Assembly (NCBI GenBank): GCA_938045295.1
Contig: CALINO010000015.1
Location: forward strand, 1-64,000
Direction: 5' to 3'
Source: an uncultured Arenicella sp.
GTDB taxonomy: Bacteria > Pseudomonadota > Gammaproteobacteria > Arenicellales > Arenicellaceae
Length of the DNA: 64,000 nucleotides
The position numbers and the translations under genes were made by a program. Positions 8,260 through 18,463 of the stretch are shown in pieces (the stretch's first letter is position 1; the number at the start of each line of letters is the position of its first letter). The notes under the pieces are model-generated. The model was not told the origin of the DNA. It saw only the letters and a program-made list of their open reading frames with translations, and made no database searches.

Positions 8260-9180
8260 CTAAGTGCCTTGCAACAGTAAGTCGACCACCGGTGTCATGG
8301 GCGCTTGAGTATTTTCATTAGGCGTAGAGGGTTTAGGCGTAGAGGGCTCTATATCAAACAAGTTCAACTCATGCACCGACCACCAATAGCGCGAATCATT
8401 GCCCGTTTGAGTAATTTTAATGTATCGCTGAGTCTGCCTTGCCATGTTGATGGTGGTCATTGCACCCACGCCAACACCGTTGGCAATGGCATTGCCCCAG
8501 TTTATTCCGTCAGTGGAAACAAACACCGAGTAAGACCTTGGGTAGTCGTTAGGGCTGTCGCTTGAGTCCAACACCATTCGGCTAACGCTTTTAGGCGCAC
8601 CTAAATCAATCACCAAGTATTGCCCCGGTGATTGCACTGTACGCGTGGCCCAACGCGTGGAACTTGCCCCATCAATCATACGTGCCACTTCGCCGTTATT
8701 ATGGCTCGCCGACAGCACCCAATCGCTGCGATCCAACCCGCTTTCGGGGCGCGGCGGAATTGGGGTATTCGCATAGACCGTTTCTAGATCCCACTTTGGC
8801 CCTATTTGATCGCAACCCGCTGGGCCAATATCAACGCGCCCTGGGCAACCTGTTTCATCCGCGGCATCATTGGCCGGCCCATTGCCACACTGAATATCAT
8901 TATAAGGAATGCGCCCCGGCTGCGGCCCTTCACCCAACACTCGCTCTATGTCTTCACAAATAGTCACTACGTTGAGCCGCCCAATTGGCGTATCGGCCGA
9001 CTTGGAGTCAAGGTTGTGGTCATAACCATTGCTGTCGCAATAGCATTTACCCCCAACCGCGTAACTGTCTTTCCAACCAATGTTTGGATTCCATGTTTGC
9101 GCAATCACTAAGCTTGGTAACGCAACAAGCCCAATTAAGCACACACGCAACCACGTAGGTAACAAGCATTTAAGACGCAT
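8260..9180 (-). CDS. Secreted discoidin (F5/8 type C) domain protein
   Basis: A predicted exported protein of about 306 residues from the ATG at 9180. It has a signal peptide (LIGLVALPSLVIAQ). The N-terminal half is Cys-rich (GGKCYCDSNGYDH, TICEDIERVLG, IQCGNG, GCPGRVDIGPAGC) and I do not recognise it. The C-terminal half is a discoidin/F5/8C fold typical of carbohydrate-binding modules: ASHNNGEVARMIDG, TRWATR, YLVIDLGAPKSVSRMVLD, YPRSYSVFVSTDG and QRYIKITQTG. A role in binding glycans or surfaces is likely; no catalytic domain is apparent. It ends with a Pro/Thr-rich tail. It stands alone between rpe and a divergent oxidoreductase gene. Confidence 0.75.
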   Translation of the reverse strand: MRLKCLLPTWLRVCLIGLVALPSLVIAQTWNPNIGWKDSYAVGGKCYCDSNGYDHNLDSKSADTPIGRLNVVTICEDIERVLGEGPQPGRIPYNDIQCGNGPANDAADETGCPGRVDIGPAGCDQIGPKWDLETVYANTPIPPRPESGLDRSDWVLSASHNNGEVARMIDGASSTRWATRTVQSPGQYLVIDLGAPKSVSRMVLDSSDSPNDYPRSYSVFVSTDGINWGNAIANGVGVGAMTTINMARQTQRYIKITQTGNDSRYWWSVHELNLFDIEPSTPKPSTPNENTQAPMTPVVDLLLQGT

Positions 9181-9365
9181 AAGCAACCTCAATATCAGGG
9201 TGATATTGCAACATACCTCAGCGCCCCTTGGCACACCACCACCCCGTTCAAAAGTTAATATTCAATCACTGTGCTTTCACGCATTGCCACCCACAACAAA
9301 GAAACTAGTCAATCCGTCTTACTTCTGATACGGTAAATCTCAGACCAGCGATACAAAGAGGGAGC

Positions 9366-11486
9366 ATGACTGATACTAATAAAACGCACTACCGAGCTTG
9401 CCATCTGTGCGAGGCAATCTGCGGTTTGGAAATTAAAACCCGCGGTTCAGAAATTACGTCGATCAAAGGTGACAAACTCGACCCAGTTAGCCAAGGCTTT
9501 ATCTGCCCTAAAGCCACTGCCATTGCCGACATTCACACCGACCCAGACCGGCTGCGCATGCCACACAAACGCGTCGGCGATGCTTGGGTTGAAATATCCT
9601 GGCAAGAAGCAATACAGCTAACAGCGGAAAAGTTAGCGGCCACCCAACAGCAGCACGGCAATGACTCTGTTGGCTTTTTCGCCGGCAACCCAGGGGTGCA
9701 TAACTACGGTAATTTAACCCACGGGCCAGCACTTCGCCGCATTATTAAAACGCGTAATAATTATTCGGCCACCTCGCTGGATCAATTGCCCCACCAACTC
9801 ACGGCTTGGGCAATGTATGGGCACCAATTTGCTTTGCCCATTCCTGACGTTGATCAAACTGACATGATGGTGATTATGGGCGGCAACCCAATCGCCTCTA
9901 ACGGCAGCATTATGACCATACCAAATGCACCCAAGCGACTGAAAGCGATTCGTGAGCGCGGCGGCCAAGTCATCGTGATCGACCCTAGGCGCACCGAAAC
10001 CGCTGACGCTGCCAGTCAGCACTTATTTATCAAACCTGGCACTGACGCCTATGTATTGCTGGCAATGATCAATACGCTGTTCAATGAAGGCTGGGTACAA
10101 GACTCTCACCTTCACGATCACACCAAAGGCTTGCAAACAGTCAAGGCATCGGTGGCGGATTTTAGCTTGCAACTTGCGGAATCGAAATCGGGCATTACCG
10201 CCAATGAGATTAAGCAACTTACCCAACAGTTGGCTACAACTGAGCGCGCTGTTTTGTATGGGCGCATGGGGGTTTCAGTGCAGGAATTTGGCGCACTTTG
10301 CCAATGGGCCATTCAGGTTATCAACTTATTGATTGGAGCCACCGATACCGTCGGCGGCGCACTGCTAACCTCACCGGCTTTTGCCTATGTCACCAAAGGC
10401 ACACCGGGCGCAGGTCATTTCGCCCGCTTTCATTCTCGCGTTAGCCAACTGCCTGAATTTTCTGGCGAGCTGCCAGCGGTCGCGCTTGCCGAAGAAATAC
10501 TCACACCGGGTGACGGTCAAATTAAAGCCATGGTTACCATTGCCGGCAACCCAATCATCTCCAGCGCAAACGCTGGACTGATGGATCGCGCTTTTGCAAG
10601 CTTAGATTTTTACGTGGCCATCGATTTCTATATTAACGCCACCACTCGCCACGCCGATATCATTCTGCCGCCCACCAGCCCGCTGGAGCACGACCATTAC
10701 GACATTGTGTTTTTGCGGCTTGCGGTGCGCAACAGCGCACGCATGAACCCGGCTATTTTTGACCCCGCTTCTGATGCACTGCACGATTGGCAAATTTTCA
10801 ACGCCTTAAGCAACGCCATTGCACAATTAAAAGGCGGTGATTTTAATGAGTTGCCAGCGCCCGATTTATTGGTCGGCATGGGCATTGAACACGATGTTTA
10901 CGGAGCGCAGAAAAACCCTGAAATGGCACTGAACCTAGATAAATTAAAAGCCGAGCCACACGGCATTGACCTTGGCCCACTCACCCCCAGCATGGTGGAT
11001 CGAATTGGCACCGACGACGGCTACATTGATGCCGCACCTGAATTCATCATTCAAGATATTGCCCGCCTGCTGCAAAAGCCCGCCCCCGCCAGTGAGCACG
11101 ATTTACTGCTCATCGGCCGGCGACACATACGCAGTAACAATTCATGGATGCATAATTACCATCGCTTGGTTAAAGGCAAACCGCGCTGGCAATTAATGAT
11201 GCACCCTCAAGACCTAGCCGAGCGTGGCTTGGCCGACCAAGCGAGTGTCACCATTAAGTCTCGAGTGGGCGAAGTAACGACTACCGTCATTGCTACTGAC
11301 GAAGTTATGCGTGGTGTAGTCAGCCTGCCTCACGGCTGGGGGCATAACAAAAACGGGGTAAAAATGAGAATTGCGACTGAGCAAAAAGGAGTCAATTGCA
11401 ACGAACTCACCGATGAGAAGTTCATCGATCAGCTGTGCGGAAATGCCGCGCTTAATGGTGTGCCAGTTACGGTCGTGGCCGCCTAG
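9366..11486 (+). CDS. Molybdopterin oxidoreductase of the DMSO-reductase / formate-dehydrogenase-like family
   Basis: A 706-residue catalytic subunit with an N-terminal [4Fe-4S] site (Cys 12, 15, 19 and 47, spacing CX2CX3CX27C). Molybdopterin-binding regions follow (MGGNPIASNGS, VIDPRRTETA, ADIILPPTSPLEHDHYD) and a C-terminal dinucleotide-binding domain (LLIGRRHIRSNNSWMHN, SLPHGWGHNKNGVKM). No twin-arginine leader is present, so it is probably cytoplasmic. The segment where many relatives carry a Cys or selenocysteine metal ligand reads SATSLDQLPHQ (residues 134-144), with neither. No electron-transfer subunit or chaperone lies nearby. Substrate unknown; formate dehydrogenase would be an over-call. 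Confidence 0.82.
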   Translation: MTDTNKTHYRACHLCEAICGLEIKTRGSEITSIKGDKLDPVSQGFICPKATAIADIHTDPDRLRMPHKRVGDAWVEISWQEAIQLTAEKLAATQQQHGNDSVGFFAGNPGVHNYGNLTHGPALRRIIKTRNNYSATSLDQLPHQLTAWAMYGHQFALPIPDVDQTDMMVIMGGNPIASNGSIMTIPNAPKRLKAIRERGGQVIVIDPRRTETADAASQHLFIKPGTDAYVLLAMINTLFNEGWVQDSHLHDHTKGLQTVKASVADFSLQLAESKSGITANEIKQLTQQLATTERAVLYGRMGVSVQEFGALCQWAIQVINLLIGATDTVGGALLTSPAFAYVTKGTPGAGHFARFHSRVSQLPEFSGELPAVALAEEILTPGDGQIKAMVTIAGNPIISSANAGLMDRAFASLDFYVAIDFYINATTRHADIILPPTSPLEHDHYDIVFLRLAVRNSARMNPAIFDPASDALHDWQIFNALSNAIAQLKGGDFNELPAPDLLVGMGIEHDVYGAQKNPEMALNLDKLKAEPHGIDLGPLTPSMVDRIGTDDGYIDAAPEFIIQDIARLLQKPAPASEHDLLLIGRRHIRSNNSWMHNYHRLVKGKPRWQLMMHPQDLAERGLADQASVTIKSRVGEVTTTVIATDEVMRGVVSLPHGWGHNKNGVKMRIATEQKGVNCNELTDEKFIDQLCGNAALNGVPVTVVAA

Positions 11487-11506
11487 CTGAGCTTAGCTGA
11501 ATATAA

Positions 11507-11534
11507 AGAGTGCCCAGCGAAAACTGAGCACTCT
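11507..11534. terminator. Hairpin between convergent genes
   Basis: AGAGTGC-C-CAG, the loop CGAAAA and CTG-A-GCACTCT form a stem with one internal mismatch. It lies between the stop of the rightward oxidoreductase and the stop of the leftward AsmA gene. No clear T tract follows on either strand, so it may act as a weak or Rho-assisted transcription end. Confidence 0.45.
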
Positions 11535-11549
11535 GCACTGTTTAGCCGA

Positions 11550-13967
11550 TCAGTCAAACAAGCTATTGAGCAGTTTCTTTTTCAGCTCGTCTTTGGCTTT
11601 GTCTTTTTCAGATCGAGTGTCTTCGGCCGGTTGGCTGTCCACGGGCTTGGCTGGCACATCGGCCGCAGGCTTATTACTGACTGGCGCTGCTTTTTGCGTT
11701 ACCGCTTGTTGCTGGCTATTACGCTCAGTCAATGGGCGTTCTTTTGCTGGTGCTTCGCCGTTGATTTTTTCGTCAAGCTTCTTACCTAACAACCCTTTCA
11801 ACACACCTTTGGTTGACAGCTCTTCGCCGCCTTCAATGCCATACTTTTCTTGCAGCAACTCACCTTTTTTACGCTTGATGTCATTGGCAAACAAGCCTTT
11901 GAACATGCGCTTAAAGTCTATAGAGTAACTGGGCGCGGTTAAATCACCACTAAAACGTATGGGAATAGGAATGCCTTTTAAGTTTTCCAGCCCTTCACCG
12001 CCTTGGCCGTCGGTGCTAGCAACCACATTAACTTCCACGGTGTAATCTAAGGTTTGCTGCTCAATATTAATGGTGCCTTCACCGCCAATACGAAACAATG
12101 GCGCACTGAGCGTAAAGTCGTCATTGGTCACAATATTGTCGTTCACATTAAACGTGCCAAACATTTCAGCAAACTTAGTTTCGTCGGTGCTTTTGCCTTT
12201 TTCCGTTTTGTTTTCTTCTGGCGGCTTGGTTTTGCCCTTATACGCCTGGTAATAACCGTAAGCGCCATCAAGCATGTTTTTGATATCCACACCTTGAATA
12301 GCACCGTCTTTAGCTTGCAGTTTAATAACGCCTTGATTGCTTTGCTTGCCATTAACTTCAGTCACCACCAAGTCAACCAACAACGAGCCAATGCCTGAAA
12401 GCTGATCGGTCACTTCCGCCGCATTCAGCATTTTGCCTAACTGCACCAGGTCAATCTCATTTTTCACTTTGAGTTTTGCTTGTTCGCCTTGCTCTGAATA
12501 GGCAATTTGCCCGTCCAGTGAACCGTCATACAAAGACGCGGTTGGCGTAATGGTCACGCTGCCCGGAGTAGAACGCACCTGCACGTCAATGTTGTTCATC
12601 TCAAGCCCGCCAGCAATAAGCTGCTGAGCTTTAAACTGACCATTGGCGTTAATTTCTTTGAATACCGCCATTGGCACCGCCAGTGCATCGCCACCACTGA
12701 CCGCTTCTTCAGCCTCGGCCTCCTCGTCTTCGCTTGGAGGAAGGTAGTCGTCTAAGTTAAGTGAACTCAGATTCAGGTCAAATTTGGTGCTGGGCTTATC
12801 AAAATTTGCCACCGAGGCTGAACCGCTTAACGTGCTACTGTCCAGCGTCAGCTGTAAATCGTTAACTTGCGCGCCATCTAAGCTGCCAGAAAACAGCGCC
12901 GACAAGGCCACTTTCTGCAATGCTTTTGGGTTTGCCGTTTGATAATCAATGTCAAAATCTTTCAGCAATTTGGCGGCGTTAAAATCAGGAATAGACAGTG
13001 AACCAGACCCTTTAGGCGCATCAATAAAACCCGTGACTTTCAGGTTTTTAATCGCACCTTGCAGCTCACCTGCGTCAATGTTCAGTTCTGGAATGTTGGC
13101 GGTTTGTGCATCTAAATTCGCCGCCACTTTGCTGGCACGAATGGCCGCACTGACTGGGCTTTTAACTTGCGCACTTAGCGCTGAAATATCAATAATGCTT
13201 TGCTCAGTAAAATTGAATTCGCCAACATTAAACGCCAGCACGTTTTCTCCCTGCATTACGTTAGCTTGTATGTCTTTGGCTTGCACGGCCACCGTATCAA
13301 TATCAATACGGGCTTGAGCGCTCACGTCAAAACTCACCACGTCTGGCGAGTCAGAACTCTTCATTGAACCAGACGCATCAATATCGGCCAGCGAACTGCC
13401 AATGAGGTTGCCGGTTTCAACGTTTAAGTTGGATATCTCGGTGGTGGTTCCTTCAACCCGATCGTCTATCAACAAATGACCGTCGGTTAATTCCACACCC
13501 TGAATTAACAAGGCCACGGCCGCTCCAGCTGAGTCTTCTTCGGTTACCGTGTCGGCATCGTCTTCGTCACCGGTTAAGCCGGCAAAGCTGTCAACGCCAT
13601 TTTTTAACGTAACCAGTCGTAGCTTAGGTTGCTCTAAAACAACGGTATCAATGTGAACTTGCTTGCTCAGCAGCGGCGCTAACTTAACCCGCAGTTGAGC
13701 GTTTTGTACCGACACCATGTCGCCGCCAATTTCCTCAGGCTGCGAGAGCGTTAAGCCTTGAGTACGAATACCCAACCACGGGAACACCGAGACACTCAAC
13801 TCGCCATCTAACGCAAGGTCGCGGCCGGTCTGCTTTTTCACCAACTCGGCAATGTCTTGACGATAATCATTCGGGTCGAACACCATGGGGATCACGATGA
13901 TCGCGGCAATAATCAATACGGCCAGAGTAACCAAAAAGCCCAAGAACCATTTAATAAGTCGTAACAT
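11550..13967 (-). CDS. AsmA family protein
   Basis: An 805-residue AsmA-like protein. An N-terminal membrane anchor (WFLGFLVTLAVLIIAAIIVIPMVF) is followed by the characteristic start of the AsmA domain (DPNDYRQDIAELVKKQTGRDLALDGELSVSV..., split here for brevity). The rest is a long periplasmic beta-rich repeat region ending with the conserved AsmA C-terminal segment (IQGVDIKNMLDGA, GEGTINIEQQTLDYTV, PIPIRFSGDLTAPSYSID). A charged Lys/Glu/Pro-rich tail follows. AsmA and related proteins are implicated in lipid transport between the membranes and outer-membrane assembly. It is flanked by convergent and co-directional housekeeping genes with no functional link. Confidence 0.88.
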   Translation of the reverse strand: MLRLIKWFLGFLVTLAVLIIAAIIVIPMVFDPNDYRQDIAELVKKQTGRDLALDGELSVSVFPWLGIRTQGLTLSQPEEIGGDMVSVQNAQLRVKLAPLLSKQVHIDTVVLEQPKLRLVTLKNGVDSFAGLTGDEDDADTVTEEDSAGAAVALLIQGVELTDGHLLIDDRVEGTTTEISNLNVETGNLIGSSLADIDASGSMKSSDSPDVVSFDVSAQARIDIDTVAVQAKDIQANVMQGENVLAFNVGEFNFTEQSIIDISALSAQVKSPVSAAIRASKVAANLDAQTANIPELNIDAGELQGAIKNLKVTGFIDAPKGSGSLSIPDFNAAKLLKDFDIDYQTANPKALQKVALSALFSGSLDGAQVNDLQLTLDSSTLSGSASVANFDKPSTKFDLNLSSLNLDDYLPPSEDEEAEAEEAVSGGDALAVPMAVFKEINANGQFKAQQLIAGGLEMNNIDVQVRSTPGSVTITPTASLYDGSLDGQIAYSEQGEQAKLKVKNEIDLVQLGKMLNAAEVTDQLSGIGSLLVDLVVTEVNGKQSNQGVIKLQAKDGAIQGVDIKNMLDGAYGYYQAYKGKTKPPEENKTEKGKSTDETKFAEMFGTFNVNDNIVTNDDFTLSAPLFRIGGEGTINIEQQTLDYTVEVNVVASTDGQGGEGLENLKGIPIPIRFSGDLTAPSYSIDFKRMFKGLFANDIKRKKGELLQEKYGIEGGEELSTKGVLKGLLGKKLDEKINGEAPAKERPLTERNSQQQAVTQKAAPVSNKPAADVPAKPVDSQPAEDTRSEKDKAKDELKKKLLNSLFD

Positions 13968-14152
13968 AATAATTTTCCATTTGTGTATTTAACCGCGCAA
14001 TAAAACGGCTAAGCCAATAATGCTTCACGCACTCGTTCAAACACTAGAGTACCAAGTTATGCAGTCTAACTGAGGCAAATGAATAGAAAATTAACGACTA
14101 ATTAACAGATTGACAACTCGATCGGCTCAACAACATTGAGCAAACAGCGCAA

Positions 14153-15139
14153 TCACCCGCCATTTACCATGGAATCATAGGCCTGTTGCAACACTTCGGC
14201 ACCCGACCCTGGGAAATGAGCGTTTTGACTGATATGACGGCGAAAAAGTCGTGATCGTGGTTCACCATGAAACAGGCCTACAACGTGCCGTGACATATGG
14301 TTTAAACGCACACCCGCCTCGGTATTGGTTTTCACATACGCCATGAACTTCTGTAAAACTTCATCACGACTGTGCGGTTCACTGTCATCACCGTACAACA
14401 ACGAATCAACGCCCGCCATAATGTAAGGGTTAGAGTAAGCCTCACGCCCCATCATCACCCCATCTACGTGCTCTAAATGCTGCTGACAAGCGTCGAGAGT
14501 GTTGATGCCACCATTGATGACAATTTCCAGTTCAGGGAAAGCTTGCTTTAACTGGTACACCAGTTCGTAGTCTAAGGGCGGTACGTCTCTATTTTCTTTC
14601 GGGCTTAAGCCTTTTAACCACGCCTTACGGGCATGCACTAGAAACGTCTTGCAGCCGGCTTGCGCTGACAATTCAACCAAACGCCAAAGCGCCTCACGCG
14701 GCTCTTGGTCATCCACGCCAATGCGGCATTTCACCGTTACCGGAATGTCTACCGCGGCCTGCATCTGTTTAACATTCGCCGCCACTAATTCTGGGGTTTG
14801 CATTAAACACGCGCCAAAACTACCCGACTGCACGCGGTCACTGGGGCAACCAACGTTGATATTCACTTCATCGTACCCCCACTCTTGCACCAGCTCAGCA
14901 CACTGAGTCATGGCGTCGGGCTCTGAGCCCCCTAATTGCAATGCAATGGGGTGTTCTGACTCATCAAAGTTCAGAAACTTAGGCCGGTCGCCGAAAATCA
15001 ACGCGCCGGTGGTAATCATTTCGGTGTACAACACCGCATGTTTTGATATCAAGCGCGCAAGATAACGCTCATGCCGATCAGTGCAATCGAGCATGGGAGC
15101 AACGCAAAACGTGCGGTTAATAGTGGCAGAATCACTCAT
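14153..15139 (-). CDS. dusA: tRNA-dihydrouridine(20/20a) synthase
   Basis: DusA reduces uridines 20/20a of the tRNA D-loop using FMN and NADPH. The 328 residues contain the FMN-barrel start APMLDCTDRHERYLAR, VNINVGCPSDRVQ with GSFGACLM (active-site Cys), TVKCRIGVDD, HARKAWL, INGGINT and GVMMGREAYSNP. The motif HARKAWLKGLSPKENR is typical of the DusA subfamily. It is a single gene with no evident operon partner. Confidence 0.96.
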   Translation of the reverse strand: MSDSATINRTFCVAPMLDCTDRHERYLARLISKHAVLYTEMITTGALIFGDRPKFLNFDESEHPIALQLGGSEPDAMTQCAELVQEWGYDEVNINVGCPSDRVQSGSFGACLMQTPELVAANVKQMQAAVDIPVTVKCRIGVDDQEPREALWRLVELSAQAGCKTFLVHARKAWLKGLSPKENRDVPPLDYELVYQLKQAFPELEIVINGGINTLDACQQHLEHVDGVMMGREAYSNPYIMAGVDSLLYGDDSEPHSRDEVLQKFMAYVKTNTEAGVRLNHMSRHVVGLFHGEPRSRLFRRHISQNAHFPGSGAEVLQQAYDSMVNGG

Positions 15140-15206
15140 GAGCGCGAGTGTAACAAAAACTTACCACGACCAGCAGGGTGAGATGGCTAATTTTCTAAGC
15201 ACAAAC

Positions 15207-15237
15207 AAAAATGCCGCACGTAAAGTGCGGCATTTTT
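15207..15237 (-). terminator. Rho-independent terminator of pntAB
   Basis: AAAAATGCCGCAC, the loop GTAAA and GTGCGGCATTTTT form a perfect stem with A/T tracts on both sides. It follows the pntB stop on the minus strand and is symmetrical enough to work in both directions. Confidence 0.92.
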
Positions 15238-15264
15238 ACTGAAAACACGGTGTGTCGGAATAGC

Positions 15265-16650
15265 TTAAACTGACGATTTAACCGCATCCACACTGTCTTT
15301 GGCATCGCCAAATAACATGCGTGTGTTTTCTTTAAAGAACAATGGATTTTCAACCCCGGCATAACCGGTTGCCATAGAGCGCTTAGACACAATCACGTTT
15401 TTAGCGTTCCACACCTCAAGTACTGGCATGCCAGCAATGGGGCTATTCGGGTTTTCCATGGCCGCTGGGTTCACAATGTCGTTAGCACCGATCACCATGA
15501 CCACATCCACTTCGCTAAGTTCGTCATTAATTTCGTCCATTTCCAGCACGATGTCGTAAGGCACATTAGCTTCGGCCAGCAACACATTCATGTGGCCCGG
15601 CATACGACCCGCTACGGGGTGAATGGCAAACTGCACATCAACGCCTTGGCTGCGTAATGATTTCACCAAGTCGGACACTGAGTGCTGGGCATTCGCCACC
15701 GCCATACCATAGCCAGGCACAATCACCACACGACCCGCGTCTTTCATTAACTGCGCCACTTCGTCGGCTTGAATAGCCACGGCTTCGCCTTGCTCGCCAG
15801 CGTCTTCGTCACCACCGGCGGTAGTACCAAAGCCGCCCATAATCACCGACACAAAATTGCGGTTCATGGCACGGCACATGATGTAGCTTAAAATTGCACC
15901 AGAGCTGCCCACCAATGCACCCACCACAATCAGCAAGTCGTTAGACAACATAAAACCAGTAGCGGCCGCAGCCCAACCGGAATAGCTGTTAAGCATTGAG
16001 ATAACCACCGGCATATCAGCACCGCCGATGGCCATTACCATATGCACACCAAAGGCAAAGGCAATGAGGGTCATGATCACTAATGGCAGCGTACCGCCAT
16101 CGTGGCCGGCGCTTAAAAACCACCAGCCCAGCAATATTGATAAGCCCAACAAGCCCAGATTTAACTGATGACGCATGGGCAATAGCAATGGCTTGCTGCC
16201 AATTTTGCCGTTCAGTTTACCGAACGCCACCACGGAACCGGTGAAGGTAACCGCGCCAATTAACACGCCCAAATACACCTCAACATTGTGAATAGTCGCC
16301 GCTGCGCCAACCAACGTATTGGCCGGGTCAAAAAAGCTAGCAAAACCAACCAACACGGCGGCCATGCCCACAAAACTGTGCAAGATAGCGACCAGCTCTG
16401 GCATTTGCGTCATTTCAACGCGTGAGGCTAGGCGCGCGCCAATGCCGCCACCAATCACCATAGCCAGAATTAACCAGCCATACGCATCCACATTTTTGTT
16501 CAGTATGGTTGCGATAATCGCAATCGCCATACCAATAATGCCGTACCAATTACCGCGACGTGAGGTTTCTTGATTGCTCAGACCCGCCAAGCTCAAGATG
16601 AATAAAATAGCCGACGCAATGTAGGCGGCTGAAATAGTTCCCATTTCCAT
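15265..16650 (-). CDS. pntB: NAD(P) transhydrogenase subunit beta
   Basis: PntB forms part of the proton channel and carries the NADP(H)-binding domain III of the inner-membrane transhydrogenase, which makes NADPH from NADH using proton motive force. The 461 residues match the E. coli PntB length. About nine membrane segments come first, starting [20 protein letters not shown]. Domain III follows, with [38 protein letters not shown] and [12 protein letters not shown]. It lies 11 bases downstream of pntA, and a strong terminator follows. Confidence 0.97.
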   Translation of the reverse strand: MEMGTISAAYIASAILFILSLAGLSNQETSRRGNWYGIIGMAIAIIATILNKNVDAYGWLILAMVIGGGIGARLASRVEMTQMPELVAILHSFVGMAAVLVGFASFFDPANTLVGAAATIHNVEVYLGVLIGAVTFTGSVVAFGKLNGKIGSKPLLLPMRHQLNLGLLGLSILLGWWFLSAGHDGGTLPLVIMTLIAFAFGVHMVMAIGGADMPVVISMLNSYSGWAAAATGFMLSNDLLIVVGALVGSSGAILSYIMCRAMNRNFVSVIMGGFGTTAGGDEDAGEQGEAVAIQADEVAQLMKDAGRVVIVPGYGMAVANAQHSVSDLVKSLRSQGVDVQFAIHPVAGRMPGHMNVLLAEANVPYDIVLEMDEINDELSEVDVVMVIGANDIVNPAAMENPNSPIAGMPVLEVWNAKNVIVSKRSMATGYAGVENPLFFKENTRMLFGDAKDSVDAVKSSV

Positions 16651-16661
16651 GATTGCGCCCC

Positions 16662-18203
16662 TTAACCTTTACTAAACATTTTCAGCATGCGCTGAGTCAC
16701 TAAAAACCCACCGGCAATGTTGATAGACGCTATCAATATTGCAATGAAGGCTAAAAATACCACCAACCCTGAGGTCGACGACACTTGCAATATAGCCCCC
16801 ACAACGATGATGCCTGAAATGGCGTTGGTCACACTCATGAGCGGCGTATGCAACGCAGGTGTCACACTCCAAATAACTTGATAACCCACAAAACACGCCA
16901 GCACAAATACAGTGAAATGGCTCATGAATTCAGCAGGAGCAACGCTGCCCACACCTAACAAAGCCAACAGCGCTAAGCCCATGGCACCAAACGTCATTTT
17001 CGCTTTCTGTGCTGTGCTTAATTCTGGCACTGGCTCAGGCATTGCAGCAGGCTCAGGCTTGGCCGCCGGTGCCGCTGACAGTTTTGGTGGCTCCGATGGC
17101 CACGTAACCGCACCGTCATGTGAAACGGTAGAGCAACGAATAACGTCGTCTTCCATATCAAACACAATATTGCCGTCTTTCTCTGGCGTAAGGTCGGTCA
17201 ACATGTGGCGCAAGTTGGTTGCATACAACTGCGAAGACTGCGTGGCCAAACGGCTTGGCAAGTCAGTAAAACCAATGATTTTCACGCCTTTGTGAGTCAC
17301 AATTTTATCGGCTTTTGACAACTTACAGTTACCGCCTTGCTCGGCCGCCAAATCAACAATGACGCTGCCCGACTTCATGCTCTCAACCATATCTTGGGTG
17401 ATCAGCTCAGGCGCTGGCTTACCCGGAATTAGAGCCGTGGTAATAATAATGTCAACGTCTTTAGCCTGTTCACGGAACATGGCCATTTCAGCATCGATGA
17501 ACTCTTTGCTCATGGTTTTGGCATAGCCGCCATCACCCGAACCGTCTTCTTCAAATTCGAGCACTAAAAATTCACCGCCCAAACTCTCAACTTGTTCTTT
17601 GGCTTCTAAGCGGGTGTCAAACGCGCGCACAATAGCGCCCATACTTTTAGCAGCACCAATGGCCGCCAAACCAGCCACACCAGCGCCAATCACCAATACT
17701 TTGGCGGGTGGTACTTTACCTGCGGCGGTTACTTGGCCAGTAAAAAAGCGGCCAAACTGATTAGACGCTTCGACTATTGCGCGGTAACCGGCAATATTGG
17801 CCATTGAACTTAAGGCGTCCATTTTTTGCGAACGAGACAACCTTGGCACACTGTCCATGGCAATCACATTCAATTTTTTATCAGCCAGTTCGTTTAACAG
17901 CTCTTCGTTCTGCGCTGGCCAGAAAAAACTAATGACCGTGGTGCCCGCTGACATTTTGTCGGCCTCTTCAGAGGTAACGGCACGCACTTTCATCACGATG
18001 TCGGTGTTGGCCCAAATGGCATCGCCTTTAACAACCTGAACACCGGCCTCTTTATAATCTGCATCAGCAAACTCAGCCAGCTTACCCGCGCCGGCTTGAA
18101 TACGAAGTTCATGCCCCAGCTTTTGTATGTGTTTAGCCGACTCAGGGGTTAACGCTACGCGCTTTTCACCCTTAAACGACTCTTTAGGAATACTAATAAT
18201 CAT
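16662..18203 (-). CDS. pntA: NAD(P) transhydrogenase subunit alpha
   Basis: PntA carries the NAD(H)-binding domain I and about four C-terminal membrane helices. The 513 residues match the undivided E. coli type rather than the split PntAA/PntAB type. It opens with [18 protein letters not shown]. It shows the Rossmann motif [22 protein letters not shown] and the segment [18 protein letters not shown]. An Ala/Pro linker ([17 protein letters not shown]) leads to the membrane part. GAGGAG lies about 10 bases before the start. It is first in the pntAB operon and is transcribed divergently from the MscS gene. Confidence 0.97.
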   Translation of the reverse strand: MIISIPKESFKGEKRVALTPESAKHIQKLGHELRIQAGAGKLAEFADADYKEAGVQVVKGDAIWANTDIVMKVRAVTSEEADKMSAGTTVISFFWPAQNEELLNELADKKLNVIAMDSVPRLSRSQKMDALSSMANIAGYRAIVEASNQFGRFFTGQVTAAGKVPPAKVLVIGAGVAGLAAIGAAKSMGAIVRAFDTRLEAKEQVESLGGEFLVLEFEEDGSGDGGYAKTMSKEFIDAEMAMFREQAKDVDIIITTALIPGKPAPELITQDMVESMKSGSVIVDLAAEQGGNCKLSKADKIVTHKGVKIIGFTDLPSRLATQSSQLYATNLRHMLTDLTPEKDGNIVFDMEDDVIRCSTVSHDGAVTWPSEPPKLSAAPAAKPEPAAMPEPVPELSTAQKAKMTFGAMGLALLALLGVGSVAPAEFMSHFTVFVLACFVGYQVIWSVTPALHTPLMSVTNAISGIIVVGAILQVSSTSGLVVFLAFIAILIASINIAGGFLVTQRMLKMFSKG

Positions 18204-18427
18204 GCTTCATGACTCCTCTTTTTTCTCCTAGACCTAAAACGTTTATTGCTTTGTAATTGAACTGCAAAACATGGCAAGCGAACTTGGCCTGCTGACGGGT
18301 TACGCCTCAATAAACCAAAGCAACCGCCCACATCCTTGCACCAAAACCATGCAACATACCCATAAAGTAGAATATTGTAAACAGCATTATCCAGATTAAA
18401 CCAGCTTCACGCATGCCTGTGAAACAA

Positions 18428-18455
18428 TTGCTCAACGCTAGGGTTACCGTATAAT
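18428..18455 (+). promoter_or_regulatory. Promoter close to the MscS start codon
   Basis: TTGCTC (18428-18433), a 16-base spacer and a consensus TATAAT (18450-18455) lie just before the ATG at 18464. Initiation 6-8 bases after the -10 box would fall at about 18461-18463, leaving almost no 5' leader. No Shine-Dalgarno sequence exists between the -10 box and the ATG, which fits a leaderless mRNA. Confidence 0.6.
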
Positions 18456-18463
18456 GTAAACAT

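Noticed and set aside
9366-11486. Formate dehydrogenase assignment
   Set aside because: The expected Cys or selenocysteine metal ligand is not visible and no Fdh accessory genes are present, so only the superfamily is called.
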